A stretch of 64,000 nucleotides of DNA from Paenibacillus amylolyticus (GCF_029689945.1 NZ_CP121451.1:1054001-1118000); one strand, 5' to 3'. Positions 47,623-58,993 are shown, numbered from the stretch's first letter. The notes: generated from the sequence alone by a model not told the origin. Numbers and translations: made by a program.

Positions 47623-48984
47623 ATGGGCGGCGAAATGTTATTCGACCGGATTCCCCCGCAGAACCTGGAAGCCGAACAGGCCGTGCTGGGTGCAATCCTG
47701 TTGCAGGGCGAGGCCCTGATTACAGCGATGGAACGGGTGCAAACCGAGGATTTCTACGATAAGCCCCATCAATTAATTTTCGAAGCGATGATTCAGCTGG
47801 GTGAGGGAAATCAACCGATTGACCTTGTAACCCTGACTTCGCTTCTGAAGGATAAAGGTGAGCTGGAGGATATCGGCGGCGTTAGTTATCTGGCTAAGCT
47901 GGCCCATGGTGTACCTACAGCCGCGAACGTAGACTACTACGCTCAGATTATTGAAGAGAAATCGATGCTGCGTCGTCTGATTCGTACGGCAACACAGATC
48001 GTAAGCGAAGGATATACAGGCGGCGAAGATGTTGCAGCGATGCTTGGAGAAGCTGAACGTCGCATTCTGGAGATTTCCAATCGTCGCTCCAGTAGTGGGT
48101 TTATAGCCATTCAGGACGTATTGATGGAAGTATTCGATAAAGTTGAAACACTGCATCAGAACCGGGGAACGACAACCGGCATCCCTTCCGGCTTCATCGA
48201 TTTGGACAAGATGACTGCCGGATTCCAACGTAGTGACTTGATCATTGTAGCGGCGCGTCCATCCGTAGGAAAGACGGCCTTCGCCTTGAATATCGCTCAG
48301 AATGTAGGTATCCGGGCGCAAGAAACGGTAGCTATCTTCAGTCTGGAGATGTCGGCTGCACAGCTCGTACAACGGATGATCTGTGCGGAAGCCAACCTGG
48401 ACGCCGGCGTACTTCGTACAGGGGAATTCAAAGGGGATGAAGATTGGCAGAAGCTGACGATGGGGATCGCAGCTCTCAACGAAGCCAATATCTATATCGA
48501 TGATACACCTGGTATTACGGTAGCCGATATTCGTGCCAAATGCCGTCGTTTGAAGAAGGAGAAAGGTCTGGGTATGATCCTGATTGACTACCTCCAATTG
48601 ATCAGTGGACGTGGTAAAGCCGGGGAGAACCGTCAACAAGAGGTATCCGAGATCTCACGTACACTGAAACAGATTGGCCGGGAACTGGAAGTTCCGGTAA
48701 TTGCCTTGTCCCAGCTGAGCCGGGGTGTAGAGCAACGTCAGGATAAACGCCCGATGATGAGTGACTTGCGGGAATCGGGTTCGATTGAGCAAGATGCCGA
48801 CATCGTAGCGTTCCTGTACCGGGATGACTACTACAACCAGGAGACCGAGAAGAAAAATATTATCGAGATCATTATCGCCAAACAGCGTAACGGTCCGGTA
48901 GGTACGGTAGAGCTGGTCTTCCTGAAAAACTTTAATAAGTTCGTCAATTACGAGAGGGCACATAATGACGCCTTCGCGATGTAG
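47623..48984 (+). CDS. dnaB: Replicative DNA helicase DnaB (B. subtilis DnaC)
   Basis: 453-residue hexameric helicase. The N-terminal domain begins FDRIPPQNLEAEQAVLGAIL. The RecA-like domain has Walker A ARPSVGKTAFALN, the EKxVA-like FSLEMSAAQLVQRM motif, Walker B GMILIDYLQLISG and the arginine-finger region LSQLSRGVEQRQDKRPMMSDLRESG. The B. subtilis equivalent is called DnaC. ATG at 47623; a second ATG at 47635 is possible. Confidence 0.95.
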   Translation: MGGEMLFDRIPPQNLEAEQAVLGAILLQGEALITAMERVQTEDFYDKPHQLIFEAMIQLGEGNQPIDLVTLTSLLKDKGELEDIGGVSYLAKLAHGVPTAANVDYYAQIIEEKSMLRRLIRTATQIVSEGYTGGEDVAAMLGEAERRILEISNRRSSSGFIAIQDVLMEVFDKVETLHQNRGTTTGIPSGFIDLDKMTAGFQRSDLIIVAARPSVGKTAFALNIAQNVGIRAQETVAIFSLEMSAAQLVQRMICAEANLDAGVLRTGEFKGDEDWQKLTMGIAALNEANIYIDDTPGITVADIRAKCRRLKKEKGLGMILIDYLQLISGRGKAGENRQQEVSEISRTLKQIGRELEVPVIALSQLSRGVEQRQDKRPMMSDLRESGSIEQDADIVAFLYRDDYYNQETEKKNIIEIIIAKQRNGPVGTVELVFLKNFNKFVNYERAHNDAFAM

Positions 48985-49113
48985 CGGGCAGGTGCTGACG
49001 GCTTCAATCTGGAAGCTGAATGGCCTGTCCCGAAGATCAAGCATTAGCGCCACTGAACTCAATTTGTCATATAAATACCAGATATAGATCCACTTTGAAA
49101 TGGGTATCCTTGA
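48985..49113. other. Short non-coding stretch after dnaB
   Basis: No gene. It leads to the terminator at 49114-49162. Confidence 0.4.
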
Positions 49114-49162
49114 ACCGGTGATAGCAGTCAAGCAAGATTGGACTGAAGTCTCCGGTTTTTTG
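49114..49162 (+). terminator. dnaB terminator
   Basis: AACCGGTGA pairs with TCTCCGGTT and an inner CAGTC with GACTG; a run of six T follows. Confidence 0.8.
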
Positions 49163-49227
49163 TGTCGAAATAATGGTCAAATTCCGAACATTACAGTTGT
49201 ACTATATTTAATTGTTCGCCATTTGAT

Positions 49228-49256
49228 TTGACTTTGAAAAAGGGTACTGGTACACT
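49228..49256 (+). promoter_or_regulatory. purA promoter
   Basis: TTGACT (49228-49233) and TACACT (49251-49256) are 17 bases apart. Transcription would start near 49263. Confidence 0.7.
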
Positions 49257-49262
49257 AATATT

Positions 49263-50714
<1,452 letters not shown>

Positions 50715-50780
50715 GTGAAAAATAGAGAGATTGTTTGTTCTTGAATTATAAATAGGATACTTTGCCGACTCAGGCAGTAC

Positions 50781-50824
50781 AACCTCCCGTTGTTGCTTTT
50801 ATAGCGATGACTGGAGGTTTTTTG
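50781..50824 (+). terminator. purA terminator
   Basis: AACCTCC (50781-50787) pairs with GGAGGTT (50813-50819), followed by a T run; the loop has a weaker inner stem. Confidence 0.7.
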
Positions 50825-50935
50825 TATGTATTTCGGATATAATCCCGAGATTTCCGTCAATACTGGTTAACAGTAGAGTCACAGGCCCCGACATGCGCAT
50901 GTTAGACGGGTGGATAATCGGAGGGAGAGAACGGA

Positions 50936-51699
50936 ATGAAGTTGCTGATGTGGTTTGTCAAAATCGTACTAACCGTATTGCTGGTCAGTTCACTGACACT
51001 GCTTACGACCGGATTAATTGTACAGTCCTATGCGAAGTCGCTGCTCGCAAGTTTCAATATTCAGTGGGAAGGTCAACCCATGGGGTTAACCGCCATGTTC
51101 CAGGGTGCCTTGGGTGGTAAAACCAGTGAAGGGAATAAACCGGGAAATGGCACCACAGATCAGCCGACTGGAGCGGACGAAGAGCAGGTTCCGGAAGATG
51201 CTGTTTCAGTTATGGGCAATGGGGCGGAGGGCAGTGAATCTGGTGTAGATACAGGTAACGATGCGTCCCAAGGGGCGGCTCGGATGGAGGTACGGAAGAG
51301 GGCTCAGGAACAGATTCAGCTGGAGGATCAAACTCTGGCGGCGCAGGCAATGGGACGAATTCAGGCACACAGAACGGTTCAGTAACAGCAGAGGGGAGTG
51401 GCTCAGCTTCAGGAAATGGAGCCGGAGCGACTGGCGGCGTTGCTTCTTCAGGCAATGATGCCATTATCGTATCACCAGATGACATTACAGGCGCAAAGGA
51501 CAAGCTGCCCGCAGAGGAAAAGGAAAAAATCTTCAGCCTTCTTATGAATAAACTGCCGCAGAAAGAAATGCAGCAGATCTCAGGCGCCATGGAAGGTGGC
51601 CTGACGGAACAGGAACTGCGTGAGATTGAACAGGTCATCTCGAAGTACCTGACCAGTGAAGAGTACGACAACCTCATGGAAGTACTGCAAACAGAATAA
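50936..51699 (+). CDS. Uncharacterised membrane-anchored protein with Gly/Ser-rich linker, one apparent frame break
   Basis: 254 residues once one G is restored in the run at 51272-51275. An N-terminal transmembrane helix (VKIVLTVLLVSSLTLLTTGL) leads to an external low-complexity linker of about 125 residues rich in Gly, Ser, Thr, Asn and Glu. The C-terminal 75 residues are helical and charged (EEKEKIFSLLMNKLPQKEMQ, TEQELREIEQVISKYLT). I do not recognise a family. It lies between purA and the M23 peptidase gene. The linker suggests the C-terminal domain is held at a distance in the cell wall. The ATG at 50936 follows GGAGGGAGAG. Confidence 0.7.
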
Positions 51700-51771
51700 A
51701 TTTGAAGGTAAAGCTGGCGTGCTTATAAACTGTTGGAGATGATCCAAGGTTCCTTATGATTTCTTTTACGT

Positions 51772-51809
51772 AATCCCTTATCAGAGTTGATCTGGTAAGG
51801 GATTTTATT
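51772..51809 (+). terminator. Terminator after the anchored protein gene
   Basis: AATCCCTTATCAGA (51772-51785) pairs with TCTGGTAAGGGATT (51791-51804), one G-T pair, followed by TTATTT. Confidence 0.8.
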
Positions 51810-52180
51810 TGTATTTTTATGAAAAACAAAGCATATTTCACTGGGTCTTAGAACCTAGTCTTAAATGACAAATAAACATACATCATATCGCGGTTATTGA
51901 GGCATAATGGGTGATGGAACAGTCGCACCACCTCATGGATAATTAAGGAAAACCAAGCGTGGCGTGGCTTTGCGCTGTGACGTGTAGAGTTGAAATGAGT
52001 GTAAAACCTGTGTTAAAGTATACGGGTGTGATAAAAGGTTAAAATTTTGACACTTTTACGAGCGCAGCTAAAGTCCTGATTTTGCGGACACCCAATACAA
52101 GTATCAACGAGCATGGGACAGACACGATGGGTGATGTCTTGACAGAAATGCGAACTGAGAAGTGCTGAAAGGAGAGAATC
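51810..52180. other. Leader region of the M23 peptidase gene
   Basis: About 370 bases with no gene. I looked for a c-di-AMP (ydaO-type) riboswitch, often found before wall peptidases, but its conserved blocks are absent. No clear promoter. Confidence 0.4.
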
Positions 52181-53713
52181 ATGAAAGGTTTCAGAGGCAT
52201 ACGCCAACCGGGCAAAGACCGGGTACACGAACAATCCGGGGAACACCGGACGGCCGAAGACAAAAACAACATGAGCATGTCCACCTTCAGTGTGAATAAG
52301 AAGCGCGTTCTGGCCTCGCGCAAATGGATCATTACCGCAGCATGTGGTGTATTCATCGCAGCATCGCTCGGGTTCGCAGGCAAACAGTATGTTGCTGCAA
52401 ACACGGTGCCGTATTATAAAGTAATGGTTAAAGGTAGCGAGATTGGTACCATTGCAGATGAAGCACAATTACAACAACTATTTACAGACAAAACCGAGGA
52501 ATATCAAAATAAATATCCGGATGCAGAAATGGTGCTGAATACGGATGGCATCACAACCGAAACGGTAAGAGCGTACAAACCTGAAGTGAACAGTGACGAG
52601 ACGCTGGACAAACTGGGTGACATGCTGACAGCCTACGCCAAAGGGGTAGAGCTCAAGGTAGACGGTGAAGTCATTGGTATTGTGAAGGATCAGGCAACAG
52701 CTGATGCAATCCTGGAACAAGTGCAAAGCAAATACATATCGGCATCGACTGTGCGAAGTTCGCTGAAGACGAAGTCGGTATCGGCTAATTCCTCGAAGAA
52801 AGACGAGGGACCAAGTACAACCCTGAAGTCGGTAGGCATCAAGGAAGATGTAGCGACGGATGTGGTGAAGGCTGATCCAAACAAAATATGGGATGTGTCC
52901 GAGGCGGTTAAAGCATTAACCGTTGGTAAAGACGCGCCTGTAACTTATGTGGTTCGCGAAGGAGATACAATCTCTTCGATCGCTGCCAAGTATGAAATTA
53001 CACAAAGTGAGATTCGCCAGCATAATCCGGGCATCAAGGAAACGTCGCTTCAAATCGGAGACGAACTGACACTGACCGTTCCGAAACCGGCGATAACCGT
53101 TAAATCGGTGGAGCAGGTTGTTGAGCAGATTGAGATCAAACCGCAAGTGGAAGTGCGCAAAAGTGCGGAGTTGAAAGCAGGTACCACAAAAGTCGTGCGC
53201 CCGGGACAGAGCGGGTTGAAAAGCATGCAATATCGTATTACCAAAGAAAATGGTGAAGTGATTCAGGAAGAGTGGCTTGGTCAGGAAGTGATTAAAGCAG
53301 CTGTAACTGAAGTGGTCCTTAGCGGAACCAAAGTTGTAGGTGAGGGTACAGGTGAATTTGCTTGGCCGGTATCCAATGCAACGATGAGCAGCAGCTTTGG
53401 ACAACGTTGGGGTCGCCAGCACAAAGGTGTCGATCTGGTAGGTAACCGCGATGTGAAAGCGTCTGACGAGGGTGTAATTACTTTTGCAGGACAGAAAAGC
53501 GGTTATGGTAATGTCATCATTATTAACCACCGTAACGGATACGAAACACTCTACGGACATTTGAACAGCATTGGCGTTAAGGTTGGACAAGTGGTTGAAA
53601 AAGGTGAAAGTATCGGCGTTATGGGCAATACGGGTCGTTCGACCGGAACACATCTGCATTTTGAGATTATTAAGAATGGAACGGTAGAAAATCCGTTAAC
53701 GTATCTGAACTAA
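52181..53713 (+). CDS. LysM-G5-M23 peptidoglycan metallopeptidase
   Basis: 510 residues. A cytoplasmic stretch, then one membrane helix (residues about 48-70, WIITAACGVFIAASLGFAG). A LysM domain lies near residues 258-302 (YVVREGDTISSIAAKYEITQ), a G5 domain near 305-385, and the M23 endopeptidase at the C-terminus with SSSFGQRWGRQHKGVDL and HLHFEI carrying the zinc-binding His and Asp residues. The domain order matches SpoIIQ/YocH-like wall remodelling enzymes. ATG at 52181 follows AAAGGAGAG. It precedes walRK, whose regulon in bacilli is rich in wall hydrolases. Confidence 0.87.
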   Translation: MKGFRGIRQPGKDRVHEQSGEHRTAEDKNNMSMSTFSVNKKRVLASRKWIITAACGVFIAASLGFAGKQYVAANTVPYYKVMVKGSEIGTIADEAQLQQLFTDKTEEYQNKYPDAEMVLNTDGITTETVRAYKPEVNSDETLDKLGDMLTAYAKGVELKVDGEVIGIVKDQATADAILEQVQSKYISASTVRSSLKTKSVSANSSKKDEGPSTTLKSVGIKEDVATDVVKADPNKIWDVSEAVKALTVGKDAPVTYVVREGDTISSIAAKYEITQSEIRQHNPGIKETSLQIGDELTLTVPKPAITVKSVEQVVEQIEIKPQVEVRKSAELKAGTTKVVRPGQSGLKSMQYRITKENGEVIQEEWLGQEVIKAAVTEVVLSGTKVVGEGTGEFAWPVSNATMSSSFGQRWGRQHKGVDLVGNRDVKASDEGVITFAGQKSGYGNVIIINHRNGYETLYGHLNSIGVKVGQVVEKGESIGVMGNTGRSTGTHLHFEIIKNGTVENPLTYLN

Positions 53714-53729
53714 TAGAGCTTAAGGAAAG

Positions 53730-53762
53730 CAAGGTTGGCTATGATGCCGGCCTTGTTTTTTG
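53730..53762 (+). terminator. Terminator after the M23 gene
   Basis: CAAGGTTGGC (53730-53739) pairs with GCCGGCCTTG (53746-53755), then seven T. Confidence 0.8.
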
Positions 53763-53957
53763 CTGCTGTAAAAAATTTTCAAATGTAAGACCTTCCAAGC
53801 CTCTGATCGGGATGTGACAGTGCTTCAGGTATGTTAAACTAGAGAATATAGACAACAAGCTAGAGGAATCAATCAACGAGGCTTTGGTACAAGCTGAACA
53901 TAGAAGAGATATAGAGGCTAATGCGAATTAAGCAGGATATAGGGGTGAATTCAGCCG

Positions 53958-54679
53958 ATGCAGGGGAAGATTTTGGTGGTGGACGATGAACAGCCCATCG
54001 CGGACATTCTGAAGTTTAATTTGGAAAAGAGGGGTACGAGGTCATCTGTGCATTTGATGGCATTCGTGCGGTTGAACTGGCATTATCCGAGAAGCCGGAT
54101 CTGATGCTGCTGGATCTGATGCTCCCGGGCAAGGACGGTATGGATGTATGTCGTGAGGTGCGAGCTCATCTGGAGATGCCCATCATTATGCTTACCGCCA
54201 AGGATGGCGAGATCGACAAGGTGCTCGGGCTGGAGCTGGGTGCGGATGATTACGTGACGAAGCCATTCAGTACACGTGAGCTGCTTGCACGGGTGAAGGC
54301 ACAGATGCGCAGACGGCAAAAGCTTGCGATTACGGCAGAAGCGCCGGAAGACGAGGAAAAACAGGTTATGCGATTATTTGATCTGGCGTTTGACATGGAC
54401 ATGTATACGGCTTACAAAGGCGGGGAACCGCTCGATCTGACCCACCGTGAGTACGAACTTCTCTATTATATGGCGAAGCACTCCGGCAAGGTTATGACAC
54501 GGGAGCATCTGCTGCAAGCGGTATGGGGATATGAATATTTCGGCGATGTACGTACCGTCGATGTTACGATTCGTCGTCTGCGTGAGAAGATTGAGGAGAA
54601 CCCGAGCAAACCGGAAACGATTCTGACACGCCGCGGGCTCGGTTATCTCGTGCGCAGTGCCAAAAGCGTGGGGATATAA
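53958..54679 (+). CDS. walR: Response regulator WalR (YycF), one apparent frame break
   Basis: OmpR-family response regulator controlling cell-wall hydrolases; essential in most Firmicutes. The receiver starts [19 protein letters not shown]; the phosphoacceptor is Asp53 in LLLDLMLPG. The winged-helix domain has [14 protein letters not shown] and [12 protein letters not shown]. One A is missing from the run at 54025-54028; restoring it gives NLEKEGYEV and 240 residues. The ATG at 53958 is far from a good binding site. It touches walK (stop overlaps the start by one base). Confidence 0.93.
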
Positions 54680-56514
54680 TGGGACGATTCGCGCGGTTCT
54701 CGTTCTTCCGAACGATTCAGGCGAAATTGATCATTATCTATGTACTGCTGATTCTGATTGCGATGCAATTGATCGGTGTTTATTTTGTGAGCGCGATGAA
54801 GAACTCGTTGACGAGCAACTTTACGGAAGATTTGCAAGCCCGTGCGGAGATGCTGTCGGTTCTCGTGGGCGAGACGATGGCGGGCGGAGAAGCAGAGGCT
54901 GGCGAGGACAAAACGGAAAATCTGCGTGTGCTGGTGAACAACCTGTTCAACATTAACGGTGCCGAGATTCAAGTGCTGGATGCCAGCGGCAAGGTTCTCA
55001 CGACCTCGCTAAGTTCTCATTCGGATTATGTGGGGCGCAAAAACACCCAAACCGTCGTCAGCCGTGCGCTGCAAGGCATCCGGGACAATGAGGAATATAT
55101 CGTGGACGAGGATAATGTTCGCAAAAAAGTCGTCGCCAAGCCGGTGCTGTCTGGCGGCAAGATCATTGGCGCGGTCTACATCGCGGCATCCATGAATGAG
55201 CTGTATTCCACGATGGAGGGAATCAACAAAATCTTCATCTCCGGTATCCTGATTGCCTTGGTGTTAACGGCGGTGCTTGGCGTGATCCTGTCTCATACGA
55301 TTACGCAACCGATTAAAGAAGTCACCCGGAGAGCGACAGCGGTCGCAGAAGGTAACTTTGATCAACAGACCCCTGTATTCGGCACGGATGAGATTGGTCA
55401 GCTCAGTCGGGCTTTTAATTACATGACCAGCCGGCTTCGCGATGCACTCTCGCAGAATGAAGAGGAGAAGGAGAAACTGACCTCCATTCTGACCAATATG
55501 AGTGATGGTGTGGTGGCTACGGATGAGTACGGTAAAGTCATTCTTGTAAACCGCCGTGCCAGCAGCATTCTGGGTATGCATCCAACGGATATTGAAGGAA
55601 GACACTTTGCCATATTACTCGGCATTGATCCGGAGGATGCGGAAGCCCTTGCGAGTGGGTTCACAGGTTCAACGTTGCTGCAGATTGCACCCGCAGGACA
55701 AGAAGAACCTGTGGTCATCCGGATGACATTCACGCCGGTTCATCGGCGTGAACGGGGGATTACGGGAACCATTGCCGTACTTCAGGACGTTACCGAGCAG
55801 GAAGAGCTTGAGGCATCCCGGCGTGAATTCGTCGCGAATGTATCCCACGAACTGCGTACACCACTGACTACGATCAAGAGTTACGCGGAAGCGCTGGATG
55901 ACGGTGCACTGGAAGACCCGCAGCTTGCTGGTCGTTTCGTTGGTGTTATTCAGAACGAGACGGAGCGAATGATCAGGCTCGTTACGGACTTGCTACACTT
56001 GTCGCGGCTTGATTCCAAAGAGGCTTTGCTGCGGAAACAGCCAACCGACATTCTGGAAATGCTGGAGGAAGTGACGGATCGATTCTCGTTCCAGATGCAT
56101 CAGAAGGATATTCAGCCTGTGCTGTCTGTGGAGAATGATATTCCGGCTGTTCCACTGGATCGTGATCAGATTGATCAGGTGCTGGATAATGTCGTTTCCA
56201 ATGCGCTGAAATATACGTTGGAAGGCGGCACCATTACGATTGCGGCTAGACGCAGTGATGAACACACACTTGCCATCTCGGTATCGGATACCGGTATGGG
56301 GATTCCACAGCGTGATCTGGATCGCATTTTTGAGCGATTTTATCGGGTGGACAAGGCTCGTTCCCGCAGTATGGGAGGTACAGGGCTTGGACTGTCCATT
56401 GCCCGGGAAATTGTGAAGGCACATGATGGCAGCATCTCTCTGGAGTCTGAAGTAGACGTGGGCACAACAGTAACGTTCACGCTGCCGATGCGTGAGGAAG
56501 GGGGAGCACCGTGA
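54679..56514 (+). CDS. walK: Sensor histidine kinase WalK (YycG)
   Basis: 611 residues. Two transmembrane segments (AKLIIIYVLLILIAMQLIGV near 15-35 and a second near 185-205) flank an extracytoplasmic sensor domain. Then HAMP (TQPIKEVTRRATAVAEGNFD), PAS (MSDGVVATDEYGKVILVNRRAS), the phosphoacceptor helix NVSHELRTPLTTIKSY with His390, and the ATPase boxes DNVVSNALKYT, DTGMGIP and GTGLGLSIA. It responds to cell-wall state and phosphorylates WalR. Starts in the walR stop codon. Confidence 0.95.
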   Translation: MGRFARFSFFRTIQAKLIIIYVLLILIAMQLIGVYFVSAMKNSLTSNFTEDLQARAEMLSVLVGETMAGGEAEAGEDKTENLRVLVNNLFNINGAEIQVLDASGKVLTTSLSSHSDYVGRKNTQTVVSRALQGIRDNEEYIVDEDNVRKKVVAKPVLSGGKIIGAVYIAASMNELYSTMEGINKIFISGILIALVLTAVLGVILSHTITQPIKEVTRRATAVAEGNFDQQTPVFGTDEIGQLSRAFNYMTSRLRDALSQNEEEKEKLTSILTNMSDGVVATDEYGKVILVNRRASSILGMHPTDIEGRHFAILLGIDPEDAEALASGFTGSTLLQIAPAGQEEPVVIRMTFTPVHRRERGITGTIAVLQDVTEQEELEASRREFVANVSHELRTPLTTIKSYAEALDDGALEDPQLAGRFVGVIQNETERMIRLVTDLLHLSRLDSKEALLRKQPTDILEMLEEVTDRFSFQMHQKDIQPVLSVENDIPAVPLDRDQIDQVLDNVVSNALKYTLEGGTITIAARRSDEHTLAISVSDTGMGIPQRDLDRIFERFYRVDKARSRSMGGTGLGLSIAREIVKAHDGSISLESEVDVGTTVTFTLPMREEGGAP

Positions 56515-57791
56515 AGGAACGGATTAAATCCCTGGTGCTTGCTGCCCTTGTTGTAGCCAGTCTGGTTCAGAGTTATTTTCTGATCTACCGTTTGCCTGGA
56601 GGCGGGGATTCCATTGTGACGTCAGAGACGAACTATGTGAAGACGGAAAATATGGGTCAGGAACGCAATATTGAAGAATTGATCTTTCCCGATCAGATGA
56701 TTATTCATCTGGGTGAGGATAAACATACGGTGTTTTACCCTGGCAATACGTTCTATCAGTTGATCTATTCAAGGTTACAGGGGCGTACGTTCGATGATTT
56801 TCAGCGCCGCAGCGTGCAATCGGTGAACTGGGATCAGATTCGCAAGGAGAACCCGGGGTTCGAGTTATCGTTCAAAGAAGGTATTCCCGTGGCATTATTG
56901 CAGCGCGTGATGAGGCTCGGCACGGATTCCTTGTTCCAAGGGGAGACGATTAACCGCATCTCGATCTATACAGCCAAAAATGAAACGAAGGCCCATGCGC
57001 TGTTCTTCAGCGCCAAGGGAGACGTGGTATACGAAGCAACGCAGGCAGACCTGACCGTACAAGACGTGCAGCAGCATGTTGACTTCGGAACGAATTGGAC
57101 GCCTTATACGTTGATGGAGGGCGGGTATTATATCCCGGCGGAAGCTCTGGAGACGATTGAGGCGGATGTGCCGACAGGGCAATTCACTGTTGAGCAGATG
57201 CAGCGCAGTCTGTTCTTCGATCCAAGCATGACCCGGAACATTCGGGAAAAAGATGGATCGGAGATCTACACGGACAGTAAACGCAGTCTGCAGGTAAAAC
57301 AGGAACAGCGCTGGATCAGTTATACTGATCCGGCAGCACCGCCAGCGGGACAGATTGATCCTGCGAAGGATGCGTTGTCAGCGGTTGATTTTGTGAATCA
57401 GCATGGTGGCTGGAAAGGCCGATCGCGCATGATGCTGGGGACCGCGGACAGCAAGACACGGCTTGAATTCCAGCAGTATTACGGCAGCTATCCAATTATG
57501 GATTCCATGCAGTTCCGCTTTGGCACGATCAGTATGGAGATACAGCAGGAGACGGTATCCAGTTATGAACGATCGCTGGAATACCTGAACGAAGGCGCTG
57601 AGACGAAGAAATCGGTTAAATTACCTGGCGGGGAAAAGCTGAAGGCTCTGATTAAAAAGGTAGCTGGTGAGAATCGTCAGGTCGTGGATGTGTATCCGGC
57701 GTATCGCCCTTCTACGATCGAGGATGGACTTAAGCTGATCCCGGTGTGGGTTATTCGCTTTGGTAATGGTGAAGAGACTACCGTATCTTGA
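56511..57791 (+). CDS. walH: Two-component regulator accessory protein WalH (YycH)
   Basis: 426 residues. One N-terminal membrane anchor (LVLAALVVASLVQSYFLIY) and an extracytoplasmic YycH fold. In B. subtilis WalH and WalI form a membrane complex that restrains WalK. The GTG start at 56511 overlaps the walK stop (GTGA), so translation is coupled. The sequence is poorly conserved and the call rests on position, topology and the C-terminal block VIRFGNGEE. walI is not adjacent as usual; a repeat-rich gap follows. Confidence 0.85.
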   Translation: MKERIKSLVLAALVVASLVQSYFLIYRLPGGGDSIVTSETNYVKTENMGQERNIEELIFPDQMIIHLGEDKHTVFYPGNTFYQLIYSRLQGRTFDDFQRRSVQSVNWDQIRKENPGFELSFKEGIPVALLQRVMRLGTDSLFQGETINRISIYTAKNETKAHALFFSAKGDVVYEATQADLTVQDVQQHVDFGTNWTPYTLMEGGYYIPAEALETIEADVPTGQFTVEQMQRSLFFDPSMTRNIREKDGSEIYTDSKRSLQVKQEQRWISYTDPAAPPAGQIDPAKDALSAVDFVNQHGGWKGRSRMMLGTADSKTRLEFQQYYGSYPIMDSMQFRFGTISMEIQQETVSSYERSLEYLNEGAETKKSVKLPGGEKLKALIKKVAGENRQVVDVYPAYRPSTIEDGLKLIPVWVIRFGNGEETTVS

Positions 57792-57915
57792 TAGGTTATA
57801 GTCTTTGAACCAAAGAGTAGCTGTACTTTATCACTACGCGTGCAGAATAAGCTCCTGATCAATAGATGTGAACTGCCCAAGGGAGATGAGATGATACTTT
57901 ACCTCGGGCAGAGGT

Positions 57916-57950
57916 CTAACGGCTAACGGCTAACGGCTAACGGCTAACGA
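57916..57950 (+). repeat. Tandem heptamer repeat CTAACGG
   Basis: Five consecutive seven-base units, four exact CTAACGG and the last CTAACGA. The last unit runs into CTAACGAATC, the end sequence of repeat family 2. Confidence 0.9.
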
Positions 57951-57990
57951 ATCTGACACGTCTTATATGCATGATAAATCGATAACGCAG

Positions 57991-58091
57991 AATCTAACGA
58001 ACCTCAGCGACGTTATTCCGGCTGAAAACAGGTGCAAACCGTTAGAAAACCTATAAATGCTATTAATAACTTCTCTTCGATTCGTTAGATT
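57991..58091. repeat. Dispersed repeat family 2, copy 1
   Basis: 101 bases bounded by perfect 11-base inverted ends AATCTAACGAA and TTCGTTAGATT. It carries no gene. The left interior (GACGTTATTCCGGCTG) resembles that of copy 2 (CACGTTATATTGCTGG). The 47 bases before it begin CTAACGAATCTGACACGTC, which looks like another left end. Confidence 0.8.
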
Positions 58092-58243
58092 ACAAACTTG
58101 CGGGAAATGGAGCTAATAAGCCGCGTGCAGTTCGTTAGCGAGCAGAGGAGCGCATTTCAGTGCTGCAAGCGGAGATAGATCCATTTTCCAAGAGTGGTTA
58201 AAAGTAATGTATTTCAGCCAGTTAACCGAAGGAGGTGAATGTT

Positions 58244-58987
58244 TTGGATTGGGGACGCGCAAAAAATGTGTTGATCTATGCTTTTCTGCTGCTCAATCTG
58301 GTGCTGGGATACCAGATCTGGATGGATGCGCGGGAGACGGCCGGAGCCAATCTGGACTTCACCTCACTGGCAGATAATACACAGCAGGCGATGGAAGAGA
58401 AGGGAATCCAGGTACTGGCTCCCATTTCAAATGAAACGCCCAAGCTGCCGAAGTTGTCCTATGAGTTCACTGAAGAGGACAAGGCTGGCGTAGATATGGA
58501 GCTGGAACAGCCTGTTGATAGCAAGCTGATCTTCTCGCAGAGTGAGCTGGAAGATGCTTTGCAGCGAGAGATTCCACAAATTGGCACATACCGGCTGGAT
58601 CAGCTGATGGCCGAGGACGGGGCTTTTGTACTTCACCCACTGGTGGATGGCAAATGGCCGCTCTTCAATGTGAGTCTGGAGCTATTCTACAGCGACCAGA
58701 AAATAACGGGTTACCGTCAAACTCCGGTGCGGATTACGACCGCAGAGGAGAGCGATCAGCAGGTGCTTCCGGCGTCGAAGGCGCTGGGAACGCTGATCGA
58801 GAACTTTTTGCCAAATGATGCGATTGTGAAAGATGTTCAGCTGGGCTATTACGGCCAGTTGTTCAATTCAGATATACAGGTAGCGATGCCGGCATGGCGG
58901 TTCGTGCTGGAAAGTGGCGAAGTGTTGTACGTGCAGGGCATCAGTGGGGATGTATTCAGTCCCAAGACAGACAAACCAGGGGAGTAA
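58244..58987 (+). CDS. walI: Two-component regulator accessory protein WalI (YycI)
   Basis: 247 residues with an N-terminal membrane helix (NVLIYAFLLLNLVLGYQIW) and an extracytoplasmic YycI domain. Works with WalH to control WalK. The start chosen is TTG at 58244 (MDWGRAKNVLIY, as in other YycI) because AAGGAGGTG lies seven bases upstream; a GTG at 58235 lies at the edge of that site. Followed by walJ after six bases. Confidence 0.85.
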   Translation: MDWGRAKNVLIYAFLLLNLVLGYQIWMDARETAGANLDFTSLADNTQQAMEEKGIQVLAPISNETPKLPKLSYEFTEEDKAGVDMELEQPVDSKLIFSQSELEDALQREIPQIGTYRLDQLMAEDGAFVLHPLVDGKWPLFNVSLELFYSDQKITGYRQTPVRITTAEESDQQVLPASKALGTLIENFLPNDAIVKDVQLGYYGQLFNSDIQVAMPAWRFVLESGEVLYVQGISGDVFSPKTDKPGE

Positions 58988-58993
58988 TGCGTT

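Larger units (their letters stand above)
57792..58243. other. Repeat-rich gap between walH and walI
   Basis: About 450 bases with no gene where walH and walI usually adjoin. It contains a heptamer tandem repeat, a partial and a full copy of repeat family 2. No promoter was found for walI. Confidence 0.6.

Noticed and set aside
51810..52180. Possible c-di-AMP riboswitch before the M23 peptidase gene
   Set aside because: The conserved ydaO-class blocks are not present.
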